From: Punica granatum
Lineage: Eukaryota; Streptophyta; Magnoliopsida; Myrtales; Lythraceae
Length of the DNA stretch: 64,000 nucleotides
Reading direction: 5' to 3'
Assembly (NCBI RefSeq): GCF_007655135.1
Contig: NC_045128.1
Coordinates: 17,438,230 to 17,502,229 of the forward strand
The translations under genes were made by a program, and so were the position numbers. This document shows positions 47,199 through 59,135 of this stretch, in pieces; position 1 is the first letter of the stretch, and every line of letters begins with the position of its first letter. Under the pieces are notes generated by a model. It made no database searches. It was not told the origin of the DNA and saw only the letters and a program-made list of their open reading frames with translations.

Positions 47199-50100
47199 TG
47201 TGCGCATCCGAATTTTATCTCGTCGGGGCACGCATGCGCGAAGCCTATGCAACGCGGCCTGGGGAGTGTCCACCTTCCCGGGGACGCGCGACGGACACGA
47301 GTGAGAAGGAGTCGCCACTTACTGTTTACGACCCGTAGGTCGAGGGCGGTTGAGTCTCTCAGGTCTAGGGGTACGGGGTACACCTAAATGCTAAGGCAAT
47401 GGTCATGCGGAACCGAAAATTCCGAATTCGGGGGTTCTATTACATGTGGGCCTATATCCCGCACGCCCTTTCAGTACTCTAGTTTGCTAGGCTTGCCGTT
47501 TTGTTTTAGTCACCGCGTGATTTAGGATTGCACTTGACTCGCCCGTTTTGACACCGTAAAATCGATGAATTGATCAAGTTGGGCCAATAATCCGAAAGAT
47601 GAGTAGGCTTGTGCGTCGAGGAATCGGTTCACTATCTTAGCGTTACAGTTCATCGAACCGAGATGGTCGATTCCCTGCGCGAACCGAGACCACGAGCGTT
47701 CGAGCTTACTCATCTCTTGGTAACAATGGACTGACTTGACCGGTTCGACACTCGGACCTCTCGCTTGCCGATCGGGGATCCTTGCAAATGAGTGAATGTG
47801 CAAATAAAATCCTCGCAATGTTCTCTCGAATAATTACAAAGTATAACTGAATAAGTAAATGGATCCCGATCGGTTTGCATTGGGCCAATATTCCACTCCA
47901 GCTCTCCGTGTATTTTGAATAACCGATAAGTAAATTAAGGCAACACGGGCTCAAGGAGCCGGGGGTCGAGTTCGATCGTTCCAACGGTTTGCAGGAGAAC
48001 CGGTTGACTCCCACTGTAACCGTTGGACCGATCGAGCTCCCGGTTGATATCTAAACCCGTTTCATGCATCCAATCCAAATTGCCTTCCACATAGGCCATA
48101 TTTGGAGTATGACGGTGAATCGAGGCTAGATCCCATTCCGCACTCGGGTTGCATGCGCTCAGTGAATTAGGAGGCGTTGGACCTCGTGTTCAATGGTTCG
48201 GGGCGTTGGACCCCGTGCAACACGTAATTTATGGGTTCGGGCCCGAACCGCGACAAATTAGCAAAGATAAGTGGAATACAGAAGAAAAATGATAAAACTA
48301 ACGAAAAACAGACAACCACTGACAATTAGAAGTGAATACCGACAAATGGTGTATTGGGTCGAGTGTACGTGATTTAATAAGTTATTAACCAGGGTTGATT
48401 AAAAAACAATGCGTCTATTCTAGGCAAACATAGATGGTGGGCTAGAATATGGTTCTAAGCCGATTACGTGTGTGAATTTGTTTTAAGATTCTTATTCAGT
48501 GAGATGACACAGATTGGAATCTAACCGATTACGTGTGTGAATTTGTTTTAAGATTCTTATTCAGTGAGATGACACAGATTGGAATCTAATATTCCACCTA
48601 CCCATTATCTAATGTTCGTTTAAGTCGAGTGCATGATTAATCCGGTTCTTCGTATTTTGTAACTGAAATAAAATGTTCACCGCCGAATCTACGATAGGAA
48701 GATAGAAACACCGAAAGTGAACGGAATGGGCCGTGTGAATGAAACTCGCACCCGAACGGGTTGCCCTTTCTCTCCCATAGATCGAGATGTTTCCAACTCC
48801 CTAACGCCTAGGATATCGGTGAATATCGGAATGACGATTATGCCCTTGGATAATAAAACGTGTGATGTTCGTGTACAAATTGAAGATCGTGTGACACGAA
48901 GAAGTCTAGGGAAGACTCGCGCGTCCCGACTCGAGCCGCCTCAAATCGGGCCCGGACTCAAGTCGTAGCACGCGAGTACTCGCTAGACGTCGATTCTATT
49001 CGTGTTACACGTCTTGGTATTTTGAAATTGTGGGCTTTTTAAGGAAAAGGGCATTCTCGCCGTTCCGTGAGCCATCGACGTGCTTACGAATTAATAATCA
49101 ATTTATCCAATTATTTAGTCCAAGATGATTTAATTAACCGAATGATACGTCTCGTTTCTCCCATTTGTGGAATGGTTTAATGATTGAGACCTCAAACATC
49201 AATTGTTATGGATCAATGAAATGATTGTTCGATATTAATGTATCTAGCATACGAATTAACATGAAACCAACGATTAAATGAAAATGGTGATTACAATCAA
49301 TTCCAAGAATCGGTTTTGACCGTTTCTTGCATGCATAAAACATCAAACACGATGACAACATACATTTTTTACATAGCCGGTGCCGCCATGATCTTAGGAA
49401 CGCAATTAAACATACAAACAAGCACAAACACGATATTTAGAGAAATCGATAAAACAATGGGAAGTGAAAAATGTAAAAACTTAGGAAACGACTTGAGTCG
49501 GGGAAAGGAGGCCATCCATGGCCCGAGGAAGCCAAGAGGGGCTCTCGGCCACCTCCCTTGGGGTGAGGCCGAGAGGCTCCTTTGGCTTGCCCGATCCAAC
49601 GATGTCTCCTCGACTCCGATTCAAGCTATTTCCCGACATGCTAGTACTATATACGATGAAGACATGCATAATACGATGTAAAAACACATAAAAACATAAA
49701 CTTGCATGCGAATCGTAAAAGTCCTAACTTCTCTGAGTTGGGAATGATTATACCTAGCCCCGGGATACGGGAAAAGTCGAGGAAAGCCGGAAAAAGGGCT
49801 TGGGAAGTCGGTTCTGCCCCCTGGAATGAACAGACCCGAATCAGTGAAGTCGGGTCGGCGGCAGACCCGACTGGCAGTCCGGCTTGTCGGGGCTGTACCG
49901 GTTGATCGGGATGGAATTTTCGTGCGGGGACAGTTGCATTGGATTCCCAAGAGACCAAGGATCGCGTCTGCGGTGGTTTCGGGAGGAGAGCACGCGTAGA
50001 TTTTCCGGAAATAAAAAACAAAGTAGGGTCAGTAAAAAAAGACAGACCCAGTCGGGTCAAAACAGACCCGACTGGCACCCGATGAAGAAACGGCTCCACG

Positions 50101-51672
50101 GGAGGCTCCCGACTGTCTTTTGATGCAAGGTCGGTGGCATTGGACTCCTAACTGACTGAGGATCACGGTGATAGGTGGCTCGTAGTGAGATTCAACCCGA
50201 GCTGACCTGTATGCTCCTGCAAAGTTCCGGTCAGAAAAGAAAATCAGAGGGACAGACCCGACTGGGCTGTTTGGGTTGAAACGGCTGCAAATGGGGGCTC
50301 CGGGTGTTGCACCGAGCTGGCTCGAGTTCCTCCGACTCCTAACGGACTGCTCTTGGTGTTCGTGACCAGCTTGTGGCGTGCGCACGACTGATTTCAACTG
50401 GAAATGCAAAGAGAAACCGATAAAAAAAACTGTGGAAACCCGGTAAAGGAAAAGATTGAAAAAGGGCGGTCTTGCGCAGTTGAGCGGTTCTCGGCACGTG
50501 ACCACCTCATCACGGGGGAGAGTGAGGGTCATGAGGAACCCTTAGGAAGTGATGGCACAACTCGCCATGGTCGTGGGAAGGAATGGCGTCAAAGAAGCCC
50601 GGGAAGCCGTGAAACCGTCTAGGGAGCCCGATTCTGGACAGGGGCAAAACCGATTGCTGGAAGCTTCCAAATGAAAATCTAAGGCCGGAAATGGACTCGG
50701 GAGGTCGAATACATGTGGGGTATGAAGTTTGTTTGAGGCTCGGATAAGTCGGGAAGGAAGAACTCGCCTAGAAACCAGGAAATTCCCTAGGGACCCGATT
50801 CTGGACTGGGCTGGAACTGCATGCTGGAAGCTTCAAATGCCAAAACTAACACCGGAAATGGACTTGGGAGGTCGAATACATGTGGGATATAAAGTTTGGT
50901 CAAGTTTGGTTCGGGTTGAGTGGCGGTTGCCGGAAAACGGTTGAGTTTTCTGGCAATTTTGCCTTGGTTTCGGGCTGAGGGAAAGCTGGACGATTTCTGG
51001 AAAATGCTGAACTTTGAGAGGGCTTGGAGAGGGTTTCCTAGAGTGAGAAAGCTAGAGAGATGATGGAAGTTGAGTTGTGATTAAAGTGTCTTGCAATTAG
51101 GCACTTATTGGATGTCTTAATGAGCCAAATTAGTGAGTTTAAGTGCAATTAGAGGGGGGTGCTTAGGGGTTCCGAATTTTGGAGGGAAGATTAGGGTGGG
51201 GAAGTTGTCTTGTTGAGTGTGGGGAAAGGAAGAGAAGGGAAATGAGAGTTGATGGATGGAAGGATGGATGGGAAGTGTGTAAGAGATATTTTGAAATGGG
51301 TGGATGGGGGAGAGTTGGCTTGCTTTTAGCCACCCCTAGAGAGAAGCCATGGCTTGTGGCTTGGCTGGGCTCGGCTTGGTTTGGCTAGCTCAAGGGTCCC
51401 ACTTGACTAGGAAGAAAGCCGGAAGAAGCTCGGGGCTCGATTGATCGTGCGTTCGATTTCCGTGGTTCACTTGAACGACGAATTATCAATGTGCGCTCGA
51501 ATACAATTTTAATAAGCCTAATATTGACATGCTTCTTGAAAGCGAATGCTCGGATGACTCGGGGACTCGAAAGCCGGTTTTGCTCTGTTTGGATGATCGG
51601 AGCAGAGTTGTCCGTTTCTGATGCCTATTTGCACTTCTGCGTGTTGTAAGGCTCGCACCGGTGTATTTTCCG
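47199..51672 (-). mobile_element. Right LTR of F (or of a separate element), cut by E
   Basis: Starts TGTGCGCATCC and runs on the minus strand to 51672, where element E begins. The missing part (about 0.7 kb, the LTR 5' end) should continue after E. It has three ~195-bp units, hairpin 1 at 47443-47465 (one mismatch), hairpin 2 at 47329-47342 (UACG) and the decamer at 47308-47317. No PBS lies at its left edge, so pairing with the LTR at 38511 is likely but not proven. Confidence 0.75.
48460..48588. repeat. 65-bp direct tandem duplication in LTR
   Basis: Two consecutive, nearly identical 65-bp copies start CCGATTACGTG at 48460 and 48525. All other LTRs have one copy, so the duplication is private and recent. 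Confidence 0.85.
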
Positions 51673-54600
51673 TGTCAGTACCCCATTCTGGCCCACCGGC
51701 TTCCCGCACGAGAATTCCCGACCGAAGCTCGGGACACTATTCCTCGCCCGGCAATCAGGGGGCGAATAGGCAGGCACGGGGTCACGAATAACGGGAGAAG
51801 AGCTAGGTTATTGAGAAAGACGGAGGAAAGCCATTGGAAGAACGAACGGACAAAGAACCCCGAAATGGCGGAGCTGGCACTGTGGCACTATTCATCACCG
51901 AGCCACCGAAGCATCGAAAGGTGCCCAATATGGGGTTTCAAAAATCCCCCTCAGTGCCAGAGTGACCAACGAGACGTCCGGGCGCATTTCCGGGGCATCC
52001 TGCTTAAGCCGGGGCACCCCGATCCCCCACGGACGCCTTTTCTGACAGAGCTCCCGGGGTTCGCTTCACTGACAAGCAAACGGCCCCTCAAAGCGGGCCT
52101 ACAGGCACCCAGGGACCACCGGGGCCGGGGAACAAGTTTCAGACAACCTTCTGGAACTCGGCTCGGTCTCCCGAAGTACGTTTCAGTGGTCGCGAACGCC
52201 TCCCGGTGAGCCTTCGGGTATTTCCACGGAAAGCAGAGACCACAACGATCTCTGAGTACCTCACAATAATCCCCAAGCATCTCAAGGCATTCAGGACACA
52301 CTGAGAAAATCCCGGTCAAAGTCCCTAGGTCTTCCCGGGCCAACGGTCCCCGACCGAGGACGACGGGCCAACGATCCCCCGCGGGGCAAAAGGATCGCCA
52401 AAACGAATGCAGGCATGCACAAAGAACAATCGGTGATCGAGGGACACCAAACTCCACCCCAAACGTCCGAACAGGGCAAAACCGACTCCCGAGGCGCCGA
52501 GTCGCCCGAACGTCCGTCCACACGACGCATGGCGATATTAGGCTCATTCAAATCCTCGTCATTCAAGCGTTCCAAATCCATAAATTAATTGGACGTCGGA
52601 GATCGGACGCGCGCTCAATCAAGTCCCAAGCATTTTCCGGCTTTTCTCTCAACCGAATGGGACCCACAGCTCAGCCAAGCCAAGCCATCAAGCCGCGACT
52701 CAACCCCAAGCCACAGCTCAACCCTCGGCTCCGATTGGACAGCCCCAAGCCGCGACTTCCCCCCCATGGCCGGCGGCTCCACCTCCCAAGACACTCCCTC
52801 CACCACACATTTTGAATTTCCCTCACATCCATCACCTCCCTCCATCCATCCATCACACCCATCACCCATCCATCACCCCATCAATTCCCTCTGGCTTCCC
52901 CTACACTCCACATGACTATTTCCCCATCCTAATCCCCTCCAAAATTCGGCAGCCCTAGATTAAGGCCCTAATCCGTGATTAAACTCCCCAAATCAAGCCG
53001 TTAGTCACTCCTATAAAGCCTCTAGCATCATTAGACTTAATGACTTCTTCATTCTCCTTCTCTCTCAAGCCATTCTCTCTCAAGAATCCTCTCAAACCCC
53101 AACCCACTCCCACAGCTCGTACAACCCCGTGCCAAGGCCGAAACCGACTAAAATCGCCGGAAAACCACCCGGTATTCCGGTAACCACCCGACCCGACTTA
53201 AGCCAAAAATCACCAAACTCCCTAGCCTACATATTTCCCACCCCCTAAGTCCATTTCCGGGCTTGGATTTTCGATTTGAGGTCCCCAACATCCCGTTCCA
53301 GCCGTAAGAACGTTCGGGTCTCGGGACCCCTAGTCGCGCGCACACGACCCTCCACGCGTGCCATTTTTTTCCACGACTTCGGCGAGTCGTGCCATCACTT
53401 TCGAAGGGTTCCTCACAACCCTCACCCTCCCCCGTGAAGAGGTGGTCACGGTCCGAGGGCCGATCAACCGTGCACAACCACCATTCACTAGTTTCTCCCT
53501 TACCGGGTTCCATTCACTTTTACCGAACTTTCTCTCACACTTTCGGGTTCATTCAGGCTTTGGCACGCTCGGGGCTGCCCATGGTCATCTAGATCCGTCT
53601 CTTAGGAGTCCAACGAGCCCGACCTTGCACCGTGCCGTGCCCGGAGCTCGCGTGCCGACCCATTTTTCCACGGACTGCCGCGGCTGCCCACATTTGGGTC
53701 ACCCACCCGTAGCCCTCTATCCGAGTCTTGTGACTCCCACGGCCACTTCCCCGACTCTTTTCCTCGTACATCGGGGCTAGGTAATGCTCCTTTACGACTT
53801 AGACGAGTTAGAATCTTAGCTCTTTACTTGTACGAAGTGTTTATACGTTTTAAAGGTATGGAATGCTTGAAAGTTTATGTTTTTCCTTCGGATCCATGCA
53901 CACCCATGCACTTTCATGCACGTACATCCATCATGTCTCGTTTATATGCCCATATAACGTCTATGCCGTGAGGGGAAAGGACTAGAATCGAGGAAGAAGA
54001 GGCTTTCAAGCCATGGTTGGACCATGGGAACCCACGGTCTATGTCCAAAGGGGGGGACCCGTGGGTTCTTTTGGTCCTTCCGAGGCCTAATCGGCCTCTT
54101 CTCCCCCGAAACTTTTTAGTTCCTGTGTTATTATCGTTATTCATTGCATGAGATGTATTGGCATGGCGGGAAAAGACTCGGATCGGGGTCGAAGAGCCCA
54201 CCTTGACCCATGTGAGTCACAGGAACTCACGGTTTCCCTTGAAAAGGACGGCCGAGAGCTCCCTTGGACCACACGGGTCCGAGGCGGCCTCTTTGGCTCT
54301 GAGATAGGTCGGTTCCTGCATTTCACGCTTTCCCATCACATGAGTCGATGTCGTCTTTGTTGTTTCCGTTTAAACACCTCGTTCGTGCGTGTTTGTATGA
54401 TTTTATGTGACCATGATCGTGATAGTGTTGAGATGATTAGAACATGTATCATTAACGTGTTTAATACGTCATGCATACGAGGAATGGCCCGAACCAAGGT
54501 GGTAGACCACCCGTGACCCAAGGCGGGTCAAGGGAACCTCTCGGCTTAGTCCCTCGGAGGATGGCCGAGTGTCCCTTGACCCCTCCCGGATCTAGGGTGG

Positions 54601-56716
54601 CCTTCTTCGTCGTTTCGTGTTCGTTCCTTGGAGTTGAGTGCATTTATGCTCGTGTTCTACCGCTAGCCATGCATCAATTTCGCGACGGATAAATTGACCT
54701 CGGGTCGTTACCCATTAAACCCATGGCACCTATAATATGAGATCACTACCATCGAATAATGTCACAAACGGGATGAACGGGACGTATTATTTGGATAATT
54801 AAATCATTTGGACTAAACAATTGGGTGAATCAATCCTCAATTTGTAAACGCATCGATGATTTACGGAACGATGAAAATGCCCTTGTTCATTAAAAATCTC
54901 ACAATTTCAAAATACCGAGATACGTAACACGAGTGGAATTGATGTCTAATGAGTACTCGAATACCATGACTCGAGTCCGGGCCCGATCTGAGGCGGCTCG
55001 AGTCGAGATGCGCGAGTCCTCCTTAGACTCCTTCGTGCGACGTGATCTCCAATTTGCATACAAACACCACAATTTTATTCCAAGGGCATAATTGCCATTC
55101 CGTGACTCACCGATACCCTAGGCGCTAGGGAGCCGGAAACGCCTCGATTTATGGACTGAAAGGGGCAACCCATCCGAGTACGAGTCTCATTCGTATAGCC
55201 CATTCCGTCCATTTTCGGTGTTCCTATCTTCCTATCATAGATTCGGTGGGGAGCATTTTACTTCAATTACAAAACACGAACAACCGGATTAATTGTACAT
55301 TCGACTTAATCGAACCCTAGACAATGGATAGGTGGGATAATAGATCCCAATCTAGAGTCAAAACACGAGTTTGGTTAAATCGGTGAAAAAGCAGTGACAT
55401 TTAACTGAATAAAAGTCATAAAACAAACACACACATGTAATTGGCTTAGAACCTTATCCTAGCCCGCCCTCTATGTTTGCCTAGGTTAGATGCATTGTTT
55501 GCCAATCAACCACGGATAATAACTGATTAAATCACGTACAGTCGGCCTAATACCCAATTCGTTTGTATTCACTGACACTTGTCAGTTATTGTCAGTTGCT
55601 TTCTGTATTGTGTCAGTTATATCAGTTTTCTTCTGTTTTATTCTTGCTCTTGATGATTTATTGCAGTTCGGGCCCGAACCCATAGGTTACGAGTTGCACG
55701 GGGTCCAACGCCCCAAATTACCGAACACGAGGTCCAACGCCTCTTAACTCACCGAGCGCGTGCAACCCGAGTGCGGAATGGGATCTAGCCTCGATTCACC
55801 GTCACACTCCGAATACGGCCTATGTGGAAGGCGGATTTGGATTGAGCGCGTGAAACGTGTCTAGATATCACCCGGGAGCTCGATCGATCCAACGGTTACA
55901 GTGGAAACAAGTCGTTTTTCTGCAAACCGTCGGTTCGTTCGGACCCGACCCCCGGCTCTTCGAGCCCGCGTTGCCTTAATTTGTTTATCGGTTATCCAAA
56001 ACACACGGTGAGCCGGAGCAGAATATTGGCCCAATGTAAACCGATCGGGATCCATTTATTTCGTTCAGTTGTATTCTGCAATTATTCGAGTGTACATTGT
56101 GAGGATCTTATTTGTATGTTTATTCATATACTTGTAAGGATCCCGGTCGGTGAGCAAGAGGTCCGAGTGTCGAGTCGATTAAGTCGGTCTATCTCACCAA
56201 GGGATGAGTAAGCTCGAATAATCATAGTCTTGGTTCGCGCAGGGAATCGACCATCACGGTTCGAAGAACTGTAACGCTAAGATAGCGAACCGATTCTTTG
56301 ACTCACAAGCCTACTCATCCTTCGGATTCTTGGCCCAACTCAATCGATTCATCGATTTTACGGTGTCAAAACGGGCGAGTCAAGTGCGACCCTAAATCAC
56401 GCGGTAAATAAACAAAATGGCAAGCCTAGCAAGCTAGAGTACCGAAAGGGCGTGCGGGATATAGGCCCGCACGTAATAGAACCTCCGAATTCGGAATTTT
56501 TGGTTCCGTATGACCATTGCCTTAGCATTTAGGTGTACCCCGTACCCCTAGACCCGGGCGACTCAACGGCCCTCGACCTATGGGTCGTAAACAGTAAGTG
56601 GCGACTCCTTCTCACGTGCGTCTGTCGCGCGTCCCTGGGAAGGTGGACACTCCCAAGCCGCGTTTGCTTAGGCGCGCGCATGCGTGCCCCGACGAGATCA
56701 AATTCGGGTGCGCACA
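51673..56716 (+). mobile_element. 5' LTR of autonomous-type element E
   Basis: Complete 5044-bp LTR, TGTCAGTACCCC to GGTGCGCACA, with PBS at 56720. It is shorter than the other LTRs mainly because it has one instead of three or four ~195-bp units and one copy of the ~165-bp block. Its U3 and R differ clearly from the A/B/C copies, while the last 2 kb is closely similar. TATA-like CTATAAAG at 53011; hairpin 1 at 56451-56473; hairpin 2 at 56574-56587 with a TATG loop; decamer at 56599-56608. It is inserted into a minus-strand LTR after TTCCG (possible target duplication). Confidence 0.9.
53011..53018 (+). promoter_or_regulatory. TATA-like box of LTR E
   Basis: CTATAAAG at 1339 bp from the LTR start, positionally equivalent to the TATA-like motifs in the other LTRs. 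A start about 30 bases downstream would give a leader of about 3.7 kb before the PBS. Confidence 0.5.
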
Positions 56717-56719
56717 GCT

Positions 56720-56737
56720 TGGCGACTCCACTGGGGA
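56720..56737 (+). other. Primer-binding site, element E
   Basis: TGGCGACTCCACTGGGGA, three bases after the LTR end at 56716. Its first ten bases also occur at 56599-56608, inside the LTR. Confidence 0.9.
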
Positions 56738-57325
56738 GACTTAGAGGGTTCGGGCTCGTTCCCGCTTGTTTTGTTTGCTTGTCTATTTACCGCTTCCGCA
56801 TTTCCCGCTTATCTATTTTATGCACTCTTATTTCCCGCACATGCATTGCACATCATACTAGTTTCTTAGGTACCTTGTCCGACATCCCACGGGCACCAAT
56901 ATAGGAAGCTAGGTTAGTCAGAGGTTCCGAGTAAGGGAACGGATCGAGTCGGCTATGCCACCGAACCGGCCCCCAAAGATCCTCGCTCGATTTCAAGGAA
57001 TTCACACCCTTGAGTCGGGAGCCCCCATCCCTAGTTAGCAGTTCTCCCAGTAGCACCGAAAGCCATGCATACACAGGGACCGTCATGCTGGACCAATTTT
57101 TACCTCCATGCCGTCAACCGACCCAAAGTCGAGTCCTTGAGTCGGCCCGTAGTTTTTTTTAGGACGGGCATTTTGTTGTTTTTGTAAGAAAGAGCGATGT
57201 ATACTGTAAAGAACACAATTATAGTTTATCTTTCCGCATTGCATACATTCTTTCGAAAAACCTAGGACATTACATTGATTTGATCCTAAAAATGTTAAGT
57301 CGACATCTCCCCCATCTAGGTAAGG
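56738..57325 (+). other. Untranslated leader between PBS and ORF1
   Basis: About 590 bases, conserved in A (557-1085), B (9339-9880) and C (26200-26740, minus), including the block GGTTAGTCAGAGGTTCCGAG and the block around GATCCTCGCTCGATTTC. Conservation in elements that encode no protein points to an RNA function such as packaging or dimerisation (inference). It ends with AG|GTAAGG at 57320, just before the ORF1 start codon. Confidence 0.6.
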
Positions 57326-58660
57326 ATGGATCGCTCGCATCCCTGTCTCAGGCTCGATGACATCATCATGCCATCCGCGGACATTACTCGCCTCTGGAAC
57401 ACATTCCGCCCAGTGGACCGGGCATTCCTTCGGCTCATCGTAGGAGACTTGCCATTACTCGCTGATTCCCCCATTGACTGGACCCTACTTGAAGCTGCTA
57501 TTAGTTATTGGGACATTCAGCGGGCTGTATTCAGTTTTCAGGGGACAGAGCTGGCTCCTACAGTAGAGGAGTACGCGGTACTCATTCAGCGACCCACGCC
57601 GACCCTCGACATCGTGGTGCCCAATCAGTTCGCCACGATACAGAGTAGACTCGCCATCCTCTTAGATCTCCGCGAAGAAGAAATTCGTCTTGAACTTCAG
57701 CATGGACGGGAGCATAGCGTTAGGACCACATGGCTCATAGACTTCATACATGTTCGTTCTCTCAATGCCAGGGAGGAATCATACCAGCATGACGCCTGTC
57801 ACGGGTTCCTCTTGCTCATCTTTGGGACCATCCTGTTTCCCCACTCGTCGAACCTCATAGACGGGGCACTTGCCCTAGTCGTCCTCCAAGTGGTAGGGGG
57901 CCATAGTTATGTAGAAGCCGTCTTGGCTGAGACCATTCGGTCTCTTGACTATGTACGAGAGGTTCGACGTGGTAAAATGAGAGGAGCTCCGCATCTTCTT
58001 CAGATTTGGCTCCTCGGACACATTAGGCCATTCTGTTCATCACATCCCTTTTCCTGCATCGCTGACAAACGTTCGCTCATCGCTCGCCTACTTCAAGTGT
58101 TTCGGCCCTCCGATCGCGACTACACTGACTGGATCCAGTTCTTCAAGAGACTCACCCCGGCACAGTTTTCATGGGCTGCTCGCTGGAATCCCGGTGGTCC
58201 CATGACCGTCGGATGTCCCACAAACATAGGACTCCCTCTGATCGGTCACTTAGGGAGCACACTTGTTTTCCCAGCCCGAGTCATCAGACAACTTGGCGGC
58301 TTACAGGATATTCCTAGGGAGGCAGATCACACTCCCCACCGCTTCACATGGACGGATATTATGGCTTTACTTCCAGATAGAGTTCTGCGAATTAGAGAAG
58401 TTCAACATCTATGGAACACGCGCACCGTTCAAGAGCTCTATTTCCCGGGACACCCTACCGACGACGAACGAGCTTTCTCAGCTACTGTAGCATATGTGGC
58501 GCAATTCCATCCGCAGGGACTCACACCCGTTCGTCGACGACATTTGCCTCGGATTCCCCGCACACTGCATGCAGACGTTCCAGACGCGGAGAGCTCAGTC
58601 CAAGGAGTCATGCACACAGAGTTGCAGTCCATCAAAGAAGAGAGATCGATTCCGTTGTGA
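57326..58660 (+). CDS. ORF1, plant mobile domain/DUF7745-like protein
   Basis: A 444-residue protein upstream of gag and not part of the gag-pol frame. The N-terminal part has the plant mobile domain signature: a Trp (W52, in IDWTLLEAAISYWD), then FSFQGTELAPTVEEYAVLI (about residues 70-88). I associate this pattern with PMD/DUF7745 proteins. Helical, Trp-rich segments follow (residues 130-330), and the C-terminus turns charged. An extra ORF upstream of gag is a known feature of Ogre-type Tat elements; its function there is unknown. The ATG at 57326 (context AAGGATGG) is the first in this frame and follows the conserved leader. The frame ends early: at about 58643 a net 2-base loss shifts out of a coiled-coil tail that continues in another frame. 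Cellular PMD proteins act in silencing and development, so a host-derived or host-interacting role is possible. I am confident of the reading frame and fairly confident of the family. Confidence 0.8.
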   Translation: MDRSHPCLRLDDIIMPSADITRLWNTFRPVDRAFLRLIVGDLPLLADSPIDWTLLEAAISYWDIQRAVFSFQGTELAPTVEEYAVLIQRPTPTLDIVVPNQFATIQSRLAILLDLREEEIRLELQHGREHSVRTTWLIDFIHVRSLNAREESYQHDACHGFLLLIFGTILFPHSSNLIDGALALVVLQVVGGHSYVEAVLAETIRSLDYVREVRRGKMRGAPHLLQIWLLGHIRPFCSSHPFSCIADKRSLIARLLQVFRPSDRDYTDWIQFFKRLTPAQFSWAARWNPGGPMTVGCPTNIGLPLIGHLGSTLVFPARVIRQLGGLQDIPREADHTPHRFTWTDIMALLPDRVLRIREVQHLWNTRTVQELYFPGHPTDDERAFSATVAYVAQFHPQGLTPVRRRHLPRIPRTLHADVPDAESSVQGVMHTELQSIKEERSIPL

Positions 58661-58830
58661 GCTTGCGGATATTCGCGCAGAACTCACTGACCACAGAGAG
58701 CTTTAGAGCGAGTGGGCTTAGATTCACGTACGCATAGCAAACCAAGACAGGGAGATAGCACGTTTGAGCGCTATGCTGGACCAAGCGCGGGCAAAAGCTC
58801 GCAAGGCTTTTACCCTTAGGATTAGTCTGT
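58644..58830 (+). pseudogene. Out-of-frame C-terminal coiled coil of ORF1
   Basis: From 58644, in the frame one base on from ORF1, the sequence reads DRFRCELADIRAELTDHREL and reaches TAG at 58704. It resumes to a second TAG at 58719 and continues as RIANQDREIARLSAMLDQ and a basic end. Heptad-like spacing of Leu and Ile suggests a coiled coil. Both stops could be former CAG (Gln) codons. ORF1 was probably about 60 residues longer before decay. Confidence 0.6.
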
Positions 58831-59135
58831 TAACGTTTTTGCCCTCGCTCAGACCCACGACACTTTCGAGCGGCCACCGAGCGCAAAGGGATATCGGCTT
58901 TACGTTTATGTTCCTTTCTTTTCTTCCGAATGTTCTATTTTGTAAAATCATGGAGCTTGGAGCTAATCCATGTAATGACATTAGTGTTTGAAAACTCATG
59001 CATCTCATACATTTCCTCATCTTACTTAATTCCGCACTTATCATTTGAGATATTGGTGTCTGTCCTTACACATTCTTGGAATCTAGGTGATCACAACTGG
59101 CGTCACACTGCTACCCGACTCATCAACGTCTCAGG

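Noticed and set aside
51951..52547. 198-codon minus-strand frame in LTR E
   Set aside because: GC-rich U3 sequence read antisense; equivalents in other LTRs are broken and there is no recognisable domain.
56720..56737. Possible tRNA gene fragment
   Set aside because: It is a primer-binding site complementary to a tRNA 3' end, next to the LTR, without tRNA arms.
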